A DNA stretch of 32,650 nt. It comes from Candidatus Woesearchaeota archaeon (GTDB taxonomy: Archaea > Nanobdellota > Nanobdellia > Woesearchaeales > GW2011-AR9). Under the pieces are notes generated by a model. It was not told the origin of the DNA and ran no database searches. It saw only the letters and a program-made list of their open reading frames with translations. How positions within the stretch are numbered: the stretch's first letter is position 1; each line of letters opens with the position of its first letter. The stretch is taken from NCBI GenBank assembly GCA_018303045.1, contig JAGVYX010000009.1, positions 1 through 32,650 of the forward strand. Direction: 5' to 3'. The position numbers and the translations under genes are program-made. Below are positions 15,214 through 22,082 of this stretch, one piece after another.

Positions 15214-16305
15214 TCAAAATTGGTCTTTAAATTCCTTAAACTTTCCTTTCTTAATTGCTTCTTTTGCTTCCTCAAGCATTCTTTGTATGAAAAAGAGATT
15301 ATGGATGCTCAAAAAACGTTTAACAATCGGCTCTTTAACCTTGATTAAATGATGCAGGTAAGCCCGAGTATAATTGTTGCAAGTATAACAATTGCATCCC
15401 TGTTCGATTGGAGAAAAGTCATCTTGATATTTTAATTGCTCAATCAATACATTTCCCTGTCTGGTAAATAATGTTCCTCTTCTTCCCACCTGGGTTGGAT
15501 ATACTGAGTCAAAACAATCGATGCCCCGGCCAATTAATTCCAGCATTTCTTTCGGCGAACCGATACCCATGACGTAACGCGGCTTTTCTTTAGCAATATA
15601 TGGCAGCACGGCATCAATGGCTTGATACATTTTTTCTTTCGGCTCACCGATAGCCACTCCGCCAATGGCTACGCCATCAAAAGCTAACGAATTAATGAAT
15701 TTAGCAGATTGCTCTCTTAATTCCGGGTAAAAATTGCCCTGCGCGATGCCAAACAATAACTGGCTGGAATTTTGCTCTCGCTTTAATTTTTGATGCCATT
15801 CCAGACTTTCTTTTCCCCAGCGATGCGTATTTTCCATAGCTAATTTAGCTTCTTCATAAGAGACGCCATAACCAGACATATCATCCAGCATCATGGCTGC
15901 GTCGCTGTTAATGGCTAGTTCTATCTCCATAATTTTTTTTGGAGTAATGATTACTTTACTATTGTCATAAGGACTTCTGAAATGCAACCCTTTTTTATAT
16001 TTCTCCTCAAAAATCCCCCGGGACATCTGGAATCCACCGCAATCCGTGAAAATAATTCCAGAAAAATTCATGAACTGGTGAATTCCGGCAGCTTTCTTAA
16101 TTATTTCAATTCCCGGCTTTAGGCTAAGAATCAAGGCGTTGGCGATAATGGCTTTAATCCTTATATGCTTATAGTCATCGGTAGTAATTACCTTGCCGGT
16201 GGCTTTGGTAGCTGCGGGCATGAAAAAAGGAGTTTCTATCGTTCCGTGAGCAGTAGTTAATTGGCCTATTCTGGCGCTGCCGTCCTGGTGAGTTATTTGG
16301 AACAT
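15214..16305 (-). CDS. tgt: tRNA-guanine transglycosylase, short form
   Basis: Exchanges a guanine in tRNA for a 7-deazaguanine precursor. Substrate preference (G15 with preQ0 for archaeosine, or G34 with preQ1 for queuosine) cannot be settled from sequence alone. The active-site loop TDCGGFQMSRG is near residue 87, the nucleophile region GIDCFDSVYPTQ near 262, and the zinc site CNCYTC...HHL plus a later His near 305-335. Several stretches look archaeal (FRSPYDNSKVIITPKK, GVAIGEPKEKMY). At 363 residues it stops after the zinc site like bacterial Tgt and lacks the C-terminal PUA-containing region of classical archaeal TgtA. Confidence 0.92.
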   Translation of the reverse strand: MFQITHQDGSARIGQLTTAHGTIETPFFMPAATKATGKVITTDDYKHIRIKAIIANALILSLKPGIEIIKKAAGIHQFMNFSGIIFTDCGGFQMSRGIFEEKYKKGLHFRSPYDNSKVIITPKKIMEIELAINSDAAMMLDDMSGYGVSYEEAKLAMENTHRWGKESLEWHQKLKREQNSSQLLFGIAQGNFYPELREQSAKFINSLAFDGVAIGGVAIGEPKEKMYQAIDAVLPYIAKEKPRYVMGIGSPKEMLELIGRGIDCFDSVYPTQVGRRGTLFTRQGNVLIEQLKYQDDFSPIEQGCNCYTCNNYTRAYLHHLIKVKEPIVKRFLSIHNLFFIQRMLEEAKEAIKKGKFKEFKDQF

Positions 16306-16387
16306 CTAATGCAATTTCCAGCCTTATTTTATAAGATTATCTGGATTTAAATTAATGATGGAGAAAGCTTAATATTATTTAAAGCAA

Positions 16388-16400
16388 TATTTTTTAAAAT
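16388..16400 (+). promoter_or_regulatory. TATA box of kae1
   Basis: AT-rich box ATATTTTTTAAAA ends about 22 nt before the kae1 ATG, the spacing of a leaderless archaeal promoter. It lies in the 116-nt divergent gap shared with tgt. Confidence 0.4.
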
Positions 16401-16421
16401 AGAGGCTTTCCCTAATGTTTT

Positions 16422-17414
16422 ATGATCACCCTCGGCATCGAATCCACCGCCCATACCTTTGGCATAGGCATGGTAACAGACAGAGGCAAAATCCTCGCTA
16501 ATGTTAAAGACAGCTATAGCTCCCTAAATGCAGGCATGATCCCTGACCAGGTAGCCGAACATCACCAATTGGTGAAAGGTGAAATTTTAAAACAAGCTTT
16601 ACGGGAAGCCAAAATAGATTTAACTGATGTTGATTATCTGGCTTATTCATCTGGCCCGGGAATTGATCCCTGTTTGTGGGTCGGGTATAATTTTGCTAAA
16701 GAGCTGTCGGAAAAAATAAAGAAACCATTAATTGCTGTTAATCATTGCGCAGCTCATTTAAGCATTGGCAAGCTCTATAATCAATTAAAAGATCCCGTTT
16801 ATCTGTATGTTTCCGGAGTTAATACGCAGATTATTATTGAGAAAACTGCTGACAGAAAAAGCCACTATGTGGTTCTAGGCGAAACTCTGGATATCGGTTT
16901 AGGAAATATGTTGGATAAATTGGGCCGAATAATGGGTTTAGGGTTTCCGGCAGGACCCGGAATAGAAGAATTAGCTAAAGGGGGTAAATATCTAGAACTG
17001 CCTTATGTTGTTAAAGGCATGGATGCATCGTTTTCAGGAATTTTAACCAAAGCGCAGCAATTATATGAGCGCAAACAGGCAACTAAGGAAGACCTTTGTT
17101 TTTCTGTTCAGGAAACTTGTTTTGCCATGATAACTGAAGTGGCTGAACGAGCCCTGGCGCATACAGGTAAAACAGAACTGGTCTTGATTGGCGGAGTGGG
17201 CGCTAATCAACGATTCTGCGAAATGTTGCAAATAATGTGCAAAGAGAGAAAAGCTGAATTTTATAATGTTCCAATAGGCTTGGCTGGCGATCAGGGAGCG
17301 ATGATTGCCTGGGAAGGTTTTTTAAGGAAAGGACAGTATGGTGATGGACAGTATGATGATAGACAGTATGGTGAAGGAGGAGTAAAACCGCACTGGAGGG
17401 TGGATGAAGTTTGA
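16422..17414 (+). CDS. kae1: Kae1/TsaD, KEOPS catalytic subunit
   Basis: Transfers the threonylcarbamoyl group to A37 of ANN-decoding tRNAs within the KEOPS complex. ASKHA-fold motifs: GIESTAHTFGIG at the start, metal-binding NHCAAH near residue 107, SGPGIDPCLWVG near 76, SFSGIL near 203 and LIGGVGANQRF near 266. It is a stand-alone Kae1 without a fused Bud32 kinase, and no Bud32, Cgi121 or Pcc1 gene lies nearby. A 15-residue low-complexity insert (GQYGDGQYDDRQYGE) precedes the conserved end VKPHWRVDEV. The stop overlaps the next ORF by 4 nt. Confidence 0.97.
   Translation: MITLGIESTAHTFGIGMVTDRGKILANVKDSYSSLNAGMIPDQVAEHHQLVKGEILKQALREAKIDLTDVDYLAYSSGPGIDPCLWVGYNFAKELSEKIKKPLIAVNHCAAHLSIGKLYNQLKDPVYLYVSGVNTQIIIEKTADRKSHYVVLGETLDIGLGNMLDKLGRIMGLGFPAGPGIEELAKGGKYLELPYVVKGMDASFSGILTKAQQLYERKQATKEDLCFSVQETCFAMITEVAERALAHTGKTELVLIGGVGANQRFCEMLQIMCKERKAEFYNVPIGLAGDQGAMIAWEGFLRKGQYGDGQYDDRQYGEGGVKPHWRVDEV
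17331..17375 (+). repeat. 15-bp coding repeat, three copies, in kae1
   Basis: GGACAGTATGGTGAT is repeated three times with small changes (17331-17345, 17346-17360, 17361-17375), encoding GQYGD, GQYDD and RQYGE. It keeps the reading frame. Confidence 0.9.
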
Positions 17415-17665
17415 AATTAAGAAAAATAAAACTATCTAAGCGCGCTCCGGTTTATTTCTTACGAAATGAAATTAGAAGAGAAGTTAATAGGCTGACCATC
17501 CCGTATGGTGTTGATCCGATTAGTGGTTCTTCTTATATCCCAAGATTCTTGGAAGATTTAGAGGCTGAATATGAATGTTATTTTAGAACCAAAGAATTTG
17601 TTACAAAAACTAGAGCCAAATCTTGGCGGCAGTATGTTTATGCTGGGTTGCAATGGTCAAATTGA
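17411..17665 (+). CDS. Hypothetical basic protein, 84 aa
   Basis: Unrecognised small protein rich in Arg, Lys and aromatic residues (APVYFLRNEIRREVNRL, YIPRFLEDLEAEYECYF, RAKSWRQYVYAGLQW). The proposed start is TTG 17411, which overlaps the kae1 stop by 4 nt and has a GGAGGGTG ribosome binding site at a suitable distance; no ATG offers a better start. No membrane segment is seen. The coupling with kae1 suggests a shared transcript, but nothing in the sequence gives a function. Confidence 0.6.
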   Translation: MKLRKIKLSKRAPVYFLRNEIRREVNRLTIPYGVDPISGSSYIPRFLEDLEAEYECYFRTKEFVTKTRAKSWRQYVYAGLQWSN

Positions 17666-17770
17666 GAATTTTCTTGCGCGTAATGATTTAACGACCATTG
17701 TAGATAAGTTACGATTATTGCCAATCAACTTTTAAGATAAATACGAACTAACTATCAAACCTCCGATACC

Positions 17771-17819
17771 TTTATAAACCTAAAAAGGCTCTTGAATTTA
17801 CGATTTTATCGACGATAAA
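17771..17819 (+). promoter_or_regulatory. gyrB promoter with operator-like palindrome
   Basis: A TATA box (TTTATAAACC, 17771-17780) is followed about 25 nt later by a perfect palindrome, TTTATCG-A-CGATAAA (17805-17819). The palindrome would sit just after the predicted transcription start, where a bound repressor could block the polymerase. The leader to gyrB is then about 55 nt and contains a C-run but no ribosome binding site. Confidence 0.5.
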
Positions 17820-17855
17820 CCAAGGAAATCCCCCCCTTAAAATTACCCTTTAAAA

Positions 17856-19772
17856 ATGACCGAAAATTTAAATCCCCAACCAGCCCCCAAGGCTTACGGA
17901 GCCGCCCAAATTATCGTATTAGAGGGCCTGGAAGCGGTTAGAAAACGCCCAGGGATGTATATTGGCGACACTGCCAGCCGCGGCCTGCATCATCTCGTCT
18001 GGGAGATTGTGGATAATTCTATTGATGAGGCCTTAGCCGGCTATTGCATTAAAATTAAAGTATTCGTGCATCAGGATAATTCCATTACTGTCCACGACAA
18101 TGGCCGGGGCATTCCGGTAGATATGCATCCCAAAGAAGGCGTTCCGGCTGTTCAAGTGGCTTTAACCAAGCTTCATGCCGGAGGTAAGTTTGATAAGGAT
18201 TCTTATAAAGTTTCCGGAGGGCTGCATGGGGTTGGCCTTAGCGTAGTGAATGCTTTATCCATTGCCTTGGAAGTACAGGTAAAACGAGATGGCGGGATTT
18301 ATTACCAAACTTATTCCCGGGGAAAACCATTAACCGAATTGAAAATGACCGGCTCGACTTTAGAAACTGGCACGATTGTTCATTTTAAGCCAGATCCGGA
18401 AATATTTTTAGAAACAGTTTATCATTATGATATTCTGGCTAAGAGATTAAGAGAATTAGCGTTCTTGAATAAGAGCCTGGAAATTGAATTGGTGGATGAG
18501 CGCGATAATGGAAAAGGGGAGATCTTTAGATATGATGGCGGGATTAAAGAATTTGTAGCGTATGTGGATCAAAATAAAATACCGCTTCATGAAGTGATTT
18601 ATTTTGAAAAAACCAAGGAAAATGTAGGTGTGGAGGTGGCTTTGCGTTATAATTCCGGCTATCAGGAAAATGTTTTTTCTTTTGTCAATAATATCAGCAC
18701 TATTGAAGGCGGAACTCATTTGTCTGGATTTAAGACAGCAATAACCAGAATATTGAATAATTTCACTAAGGAAGCAACCAACGGCAAGTATGATTTAAAA
18801 TTATCCGGAGAAGATGTTAAGGAAGGTTTGACGGCGGTCATTTCCGTGAAAGTTCCTGAACCATTATTTGAGGGACAGACTAAAACTAAGTTAGGCAACA
18901 GCGATGTCTTTGGCATTGTCAGTTCCGTTGTTGGCGAGGCTCTGGAGACCTATTTTGGCGAACATCCCCAGGTAATTCGCATGGTTGTCGGCAAATGCCA
19001 GGACGCAGCCAGAGCGCGGGAAGCTGCCCGCAAGGCTCGGGAATTGACCAGAAGAAAAGGAGCTTTGGAAGGCGCGGGATTGCCTGGCAAGTTAGCGGAT
19101 TGCAGTAATAAGGATCCTGCGGTCTGCGAAGTATACCTCGTGGAGGGAGATTCTGCCGGCGGAAGCGCCAAGCAGGGACGCAACCGCGAGTTCCAGGCTA
19201 TCCTGCCTTTGCGGGGAAAGATCTTGAACGTGGAAAAGGCCCGGCTGCATAAAATAATGGAAAACAATGAAATTATTGCCATGATTACGGCTTTGGGCAC
19301 GGGCATAGGCGAAGAGTTTAATTTATCTAAATTAAGATACGACAAAGTAATTATCATGACCGATGCTGATGTGGATGGTTCGCATATCATGACTTTATTG
19401 TTGACTTTCTTCTATCGCCACATGAAAGAACTGGTGGAAAGAGGGCATGTCTATGTAGCTATGCCGCCACTGTATCGCCTGCAGAGCGGCAAACGCGTGG
19501 AGTATGTTTATTCTGATCAGGAGAAAGATAAGTTAGTTAAAGAAATGGGTGGAGAAATTGCGATTCAGCGGTATAAAGGGCTGGGAGAAATGAATCCCAA
19601 ACAGTTATGGGAAACAACCATGGATCCGGCGGTTAGAAAACTTAAACAGGTGATGGTAGAAGATGCTCTTAAAGCCGATCAGATGTTTACCGTACTAATG
19701 GGCGATGAAGTTGAGCCCAGGCGTGAATTTATCCAGAAGCATGCCGCTGAGGTAATTAATCTGGATGTTTAG
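17856..19772 (+). CDS. gyrB: DNA gyrase subunit B
   Basis: ATPase subunit of the type IIA topoisomerase that introduces negative supercoils; bacterial in origin and found in some archaea. Length 638 is normal. The GHKL ATPase shows EIVDNSIDEALAGY near residue 50, VHDNGRGIPVD near 75 and SGGLHGVGLSVVNALS near 120. The toprim domain has EGDSAGGSAKQGRNR near 430 and MTDADVDGSHI near 505, and the tail has QRYKGLGEMNP near 572. gyrA is not next to it or elsewhere in the window, though active gyrase needs GyrA. Confidence 0.98.
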   Translation: MTENLNPQPAPKAYGAAQIIVLEGLEAVRKRPGMYIGDTASRGLHHLVWEIVDNSIDEALAGYCIKIKVFVHQDNSITVHDNGRGIPVDMHPKEGVPAVQVALTKLHAGGKFDKDSYKVSGGLHGVGLSVVNALSIALEVQVKRDGGIYYQTYSRGKPLTELKMTGSTLETGTIVHFKPDPEIFLETVYHYDILAKRLRELAFLNKSLEIELVDERDNGKGEIFRYDGGIKEFVAYVDQNKIPLHEVIYFEKTKENVGVEVALRYNSGYQENVFSFVNNISTIEGGTHLSGFKTAITRILNNFTKEATNGKYDLKLSGEDVKEGLTAVISVKVPEPLFEGQTKTKLGNSDVFGIVSSVVGEALETYFGEHPQVIRMVVGKCQDAARAREAARKARELTRRKGALEGAGLPGKLADCSNKDPAVCEVYLVEGDSAGGSAKQGRNREFQAILPLRGKILNVEKARLHKIMENNEIIAMITALGTGIGEEFNLSKLRYDKVIIMTDADVDGSHIMTLLLTFFYRHMKELVERGHVYVAMPPLYRLQSGKRVEYVYSDQEKDKLVKEMGGEIAIQRYKGLGEMNPKQLWETTMDPAVRKLKQVMVEDALKADQMFTVLMGDEVEPRREFIQKHAAEVINLDV

Positions 19773-19784
19773 GGTGGTTAAAAT

Positions 19785-20045
19785 ATGAAATTAAGAATTA
19801 GTCCGGAAACTCTTAAAAAAGTAGCTTATGGCTTTATTTTAACTGGTTTTTTAGGATATGTCGGTACTCAAGCTTATCTTCGCAAAAGAAATGCTGAGTT
19901 TGAGCAACAGAAATCAGCATCTCAACAACTTGTTGAGCATCAGGCCAATTATCAATTCTGCGATAACTTAATGAAAGAAACCGCCGGCGATTCAGGTTTA
20001 GAAGGATTTGTTTTAGACAAAGTAAAAATTTCCGGCTGGTGTTGA
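19785..20045 (+). CDS. Small single-pass membrane protein
   Basis: 86 residues with one membrane segment at about 13-31 (VAYGFILTGFLGYVG) after a short basic start, then a mostly helical, polar tail (FEQQKSASQQLVEHQANYQF) and two cysteines, one at the very end (ISGWC). It starts 12 nt after gyrB with a GGTGGTT ribosome binding site, so it is probably co-transcribed with gyrB. Family and function unknown. Confidence 0.65.
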   Translation: MKLRISPETLKKVAYGFILTGFLGYVGTQAYLRKRNAEFEQQKSASQQLVEHQANYQFCDNLMKETAGDSGLEGFVLDKVKISGWC

Positions 20046-20160
20046 TAACGGCCGATCCTGCAGAGTAGTTCTGGCTGGATGTTCTACAGAGTAATGGGAT
20101 AAATATTCTTTTAACCTTTTTTTAGAAACTTAAATAAAGAAAGCCTTAATTGAGGTATCA

Positions 20161-20271
20161 AATGAAAAGTAAGTTGTTGTTAATAAAAAATCCCAATCGG
20201 AGCAGAGCTCCGGGGTATTTTTTAATCTTGCTTGGAATCGACATCGCAGTAGTCAAGTCACGTTGTTCGTG
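20161..20271 (+). CDS. Possible 36-aa hydrophobic leader peptide
   Basis: ATG 20161 is preceded by GAGGT at 5 nt spacing, the same signal used by the next gene. The 36 codons give a basic start (MKSKLLLIKNPNRSRAPG), a hydrophobic stretch (YFLILLGIDIAVV) and KSRCS. It overlaps the predicted RNA structure at 20185-20315, so either the peptide or the RNA may be the functional unit, or neither. Confidence 0.3.
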
Positions 20272-20315
20272 AGTTTCCTGCGGAAACAACTCCTGGGCAT
20301 GATACCCAAGCAAGA
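20185..20315 (+). ncRNA. Candidate structured leader RNA / riboswitch-like element
   Basis: This lies in a 302-nt gap without a clear gene. Hairpin A (20185-20223): inner stem CGGAGC-AGA-GCTCCG inside an outer AAAAAATCCC/GGGTATTTTTT helix with one bulge, ending in a T-run. Then a perfect 10-bp stem TCTTGCTTGG (20226-20235) with CCAAGCAAGA (20306-20315) encloses 70 nt. That interval holds TCACG-TTGTT-CGTGA (258-272) directly next to GTTTCC-TGC-GGAAAC (273-287). TGGG (20294-20297) could instead pair with CCCA (20305-20308), competing with the closing stem. The gene at 20348 starts 33 nt later. I recognise no known riboswitch class. Confidence 0.4.
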
Positions 20316-20347
20316 AATCAATAATCTTTAACTGAACGAGGTAAAAA

Positions 20348-20581
20348 ATGGCTTTTGACAAGAATTTAGATCGGGAATTGTTTTCAGAATCAGTTGATTT
20401 GGATAAGTCGGTAATTGCGGTAGCTGTCTTTTCCTATAATAATGGAACTCCCAAGCTGCAAATTTCTCGGCAGAATAAAAATGCTGCTGGCGAGTTGAGT
20501 TTTGCCAAGCTCGGAAGAATGACTAAAGAGGAAGTAGAAAAAGTTTTGCCATTAATGGAGAAAGCAAAAACTTATTTGTAA
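20348..20581 (+). CDS. Conserved small protein, possible PC4-like fold
   Basis: 77 residues. Two or three beta strands (SVIAVAVFSYNNG, KLQISRQNKN, LSFAKLGR) are followed by a helix (TKEEVEKVLPLMEKAKTYL). This strand-strand-strand-helix order and 'LGRMTKEEVEKVLP' resemble PC4/YdbC-type single-stranded DNA-binding proteins, where a Gly-Leu/Ile turn precedes the helix. The assignment is tentative. ATG 20348 has a GAGGT ribosome binding site at 5 nt. The HD-domain gene begins 6 nt after the stop, so both are probably on one transcript. Confidence 0.75.
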   Translation: MAFDKNLDRELFSESVDLDKSVIAVAVFSYNNGTPKLQISRQNKNAAGELSFAKLGRMTKEEVEKVLPLMEKAKTYL

Positions 20582-20587
20582 TAAAGT

Positions 20588-21277
20588 ATGAAAAAATCTG
20601 AAAAGAAAGCTCTTTCCATGCATCCATCACAACAAATCAAGTTTATTGAAGATTATGTCCGAACTGAATTATCCGGTGAAGCTTCCGGGCATGACTGGTG
20701 GCACAGCCATCGAGTTAGAAATTTAGCCTTAACTATCGCCCGAGCTGAGGGCGCTGAGTTGTATCTGGTGGAAATTACTGCCTTAATGCATGATATCGGC
20801 GACCCTAAATTTTATGAGGGGGACGAAACGGTAGCTCCGCGGTTAGTCGGCCTGAAATTGGCAGAAGCTGGACTCGCAGCAAAGGATAAAGACAAGATTA
20901 TGTACATCATCGCCCAGATGTCTTATTCCCAATCTTTAGCTGGAGAAACGGATATAGAAAAGTCTAAGGAATTTATGGCCGTGCAGGATGCCGACCGGCT
21001 GGATGGAATCGGAGCCATCGGCCTAGCCCGCGTTTTTGCCTATGGCGGCAGCAAAGGGCGGCTGATTCATGACCCAAATATAAAACCCAAACAGAATATA
21101 ACTAAGGAGGAATACCGGGTTTCTAAAGGAACCAGCATTAACCATTTGTATGAAAAAATGTTACGATTGAAGGATTTAATGAATACGGAAACTGGCCGAA
21201 GAATCGCCGAAGAGAGACATTTATTTATAGGGCAGTTTTTAGATCGGTTTTATAAAGAATGGGATGGTCAGGCTTAA
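20588..21277 (+). CDS. HD-domain phosphohydrolase
   Basis: 229-residue metal-dependent phosphohydrolase of the HD superfamily. The H...HD...D pattern is complete: HDWWHSHRVRNLAL near residue 40, LMHDIGDPKFYEG near 68 and QDADRLDGIGAIGLARV near 138. The last motif and overall length match the YedJ-like group of uncharacterised HD proteins. The physiological substrate is not known from sequence. It follows the small 20348 gene by 6 nt. Confidence 0.9.
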   Translation: MKKSEKKALSMHPSQQIKFIEDYVRTELSGEASGHDWWHSHRVRNLALTIARAEGAELYLVEITALMHDIGDPKFYEGDETVAPRLVGLKLAEAGLAAKDKDKIMYIIAQMSYSQSLAGETDIEKSKEFMAVQDADRLDGIGAIGLARVFAYGGSKGRLIHDPNIKPKQNITKEEYRVSKGTSINHLYEKMLRLKDLMNTETGRRIAEERHLFIGQFLDRFYKEWDGQA

Positions 21278-21322
21278 AGCTTTAGAGAATTTTGAATAAT
21301 TCATATTTTATGATTTTCAACT

Positions 21323-22036
21323 TTAATTTATCACATCATAAACTAGATGAAGATAAGAATTCTTTAACTTCCTGCACGTCTTCAGTTTAAGGGTTTTGAT
21401 CTTATTTAAATCAGATATTGACTTTAAAGACTCTCCGCCTATTAGCGCGGATGTTTGTTCTCCGCCAATTAAAGCTGGAGCAATGACCAGATTAATTCTA
21501 TCAATTAAGCCCAACCTAACTAGAAGGGCATTTAAAGTTCCTCCCGATTGTACGGTTACTCGATTCATTTTATATTTTACTTTTAATCGATTAAATAAAT
21601 CATTAAAATTAATTTTGTTTTGGTAAAAGATGGTTTCAGCTTCTTTGAAATTAAAAGCGGGATGATTTTTATTGGAAGTCGCTAGAAATAGCTTTTTCGA
21701 TTTTTTAATCATATTTTTAATGCCGGTTTGCGTAAGGTGATTGTTATCAACGATAATAAAGTTAACTGGTAATTTGTGAATCTCTGTTTTTGAGTCATTC
21801 ATTCCGATTTTGACCATTACCCTGCCAGTGTTAAATGAATTGATGTCCGTGCTCTGTTCTAATTGGTAATACTGCTTTAATCCTTCTTTTAGGCCATTAA
21901 TCTTGGGAAAATCTTTATCAAAGTCTCGTCCATCAACACACCCCGTGGAGATTTTTCCATCAACAGAAGAAAGCATAAACAAGGTATTGAAAGTTCTGTT
22001 TTTTGCCATCATTATCTCTAAACTTAATACCTGCAT
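21323..22036 (-). CDS. RibD C-terminal / DHFR-like reductase
   Basis: 237-residue NADPH-dependent reductase of the RibD-C family, which in other organisms reduces a pyrimidine intermediate of riboflavin synthesis. Motifs: FNTLFMLSSVDGKIST near the start, VDGRDF, and the nucleotide-binding end QSGGTLNALLVRLGLIDRIN followed by LVIAPALIGG. No deaminase domain is attached. Ile and Asn codons are frequent and the gene is more AT-rich than its neighbours, which may point to transfer. The upstream ATG 22036 has a G-rich stretch almost touching it; ATG 22009 (MMAKNRTF) is an alternative start. Confidence 0.85.
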   Translation of the reverse strand: MQVLSLEIMMAKNRTFNTLFMLSSVDGKISTGCVDGRDFDKDFPKINGLKEGLKQYYQLEQSTDINSFNTGRVMVKIGMNDSKTEIHKLPVNFIIVDNNHLTQTGIKNMIKKSKKLFLATSNKNHPAFNFKEAETIFYQNKINFNDLFNRLKVKYKMNRVTVQSGGTLNALLVRLGLIDRINLVIAPALIGGEQTSALIGGESLKSISDLNKIKTLKLKTCRKLKNSYLHLVYDVIN

Positions 22037-22082
22037 GCCCCCTATTCCCTGCTGAATAATTAAATGTCTGATCTAATCAATC

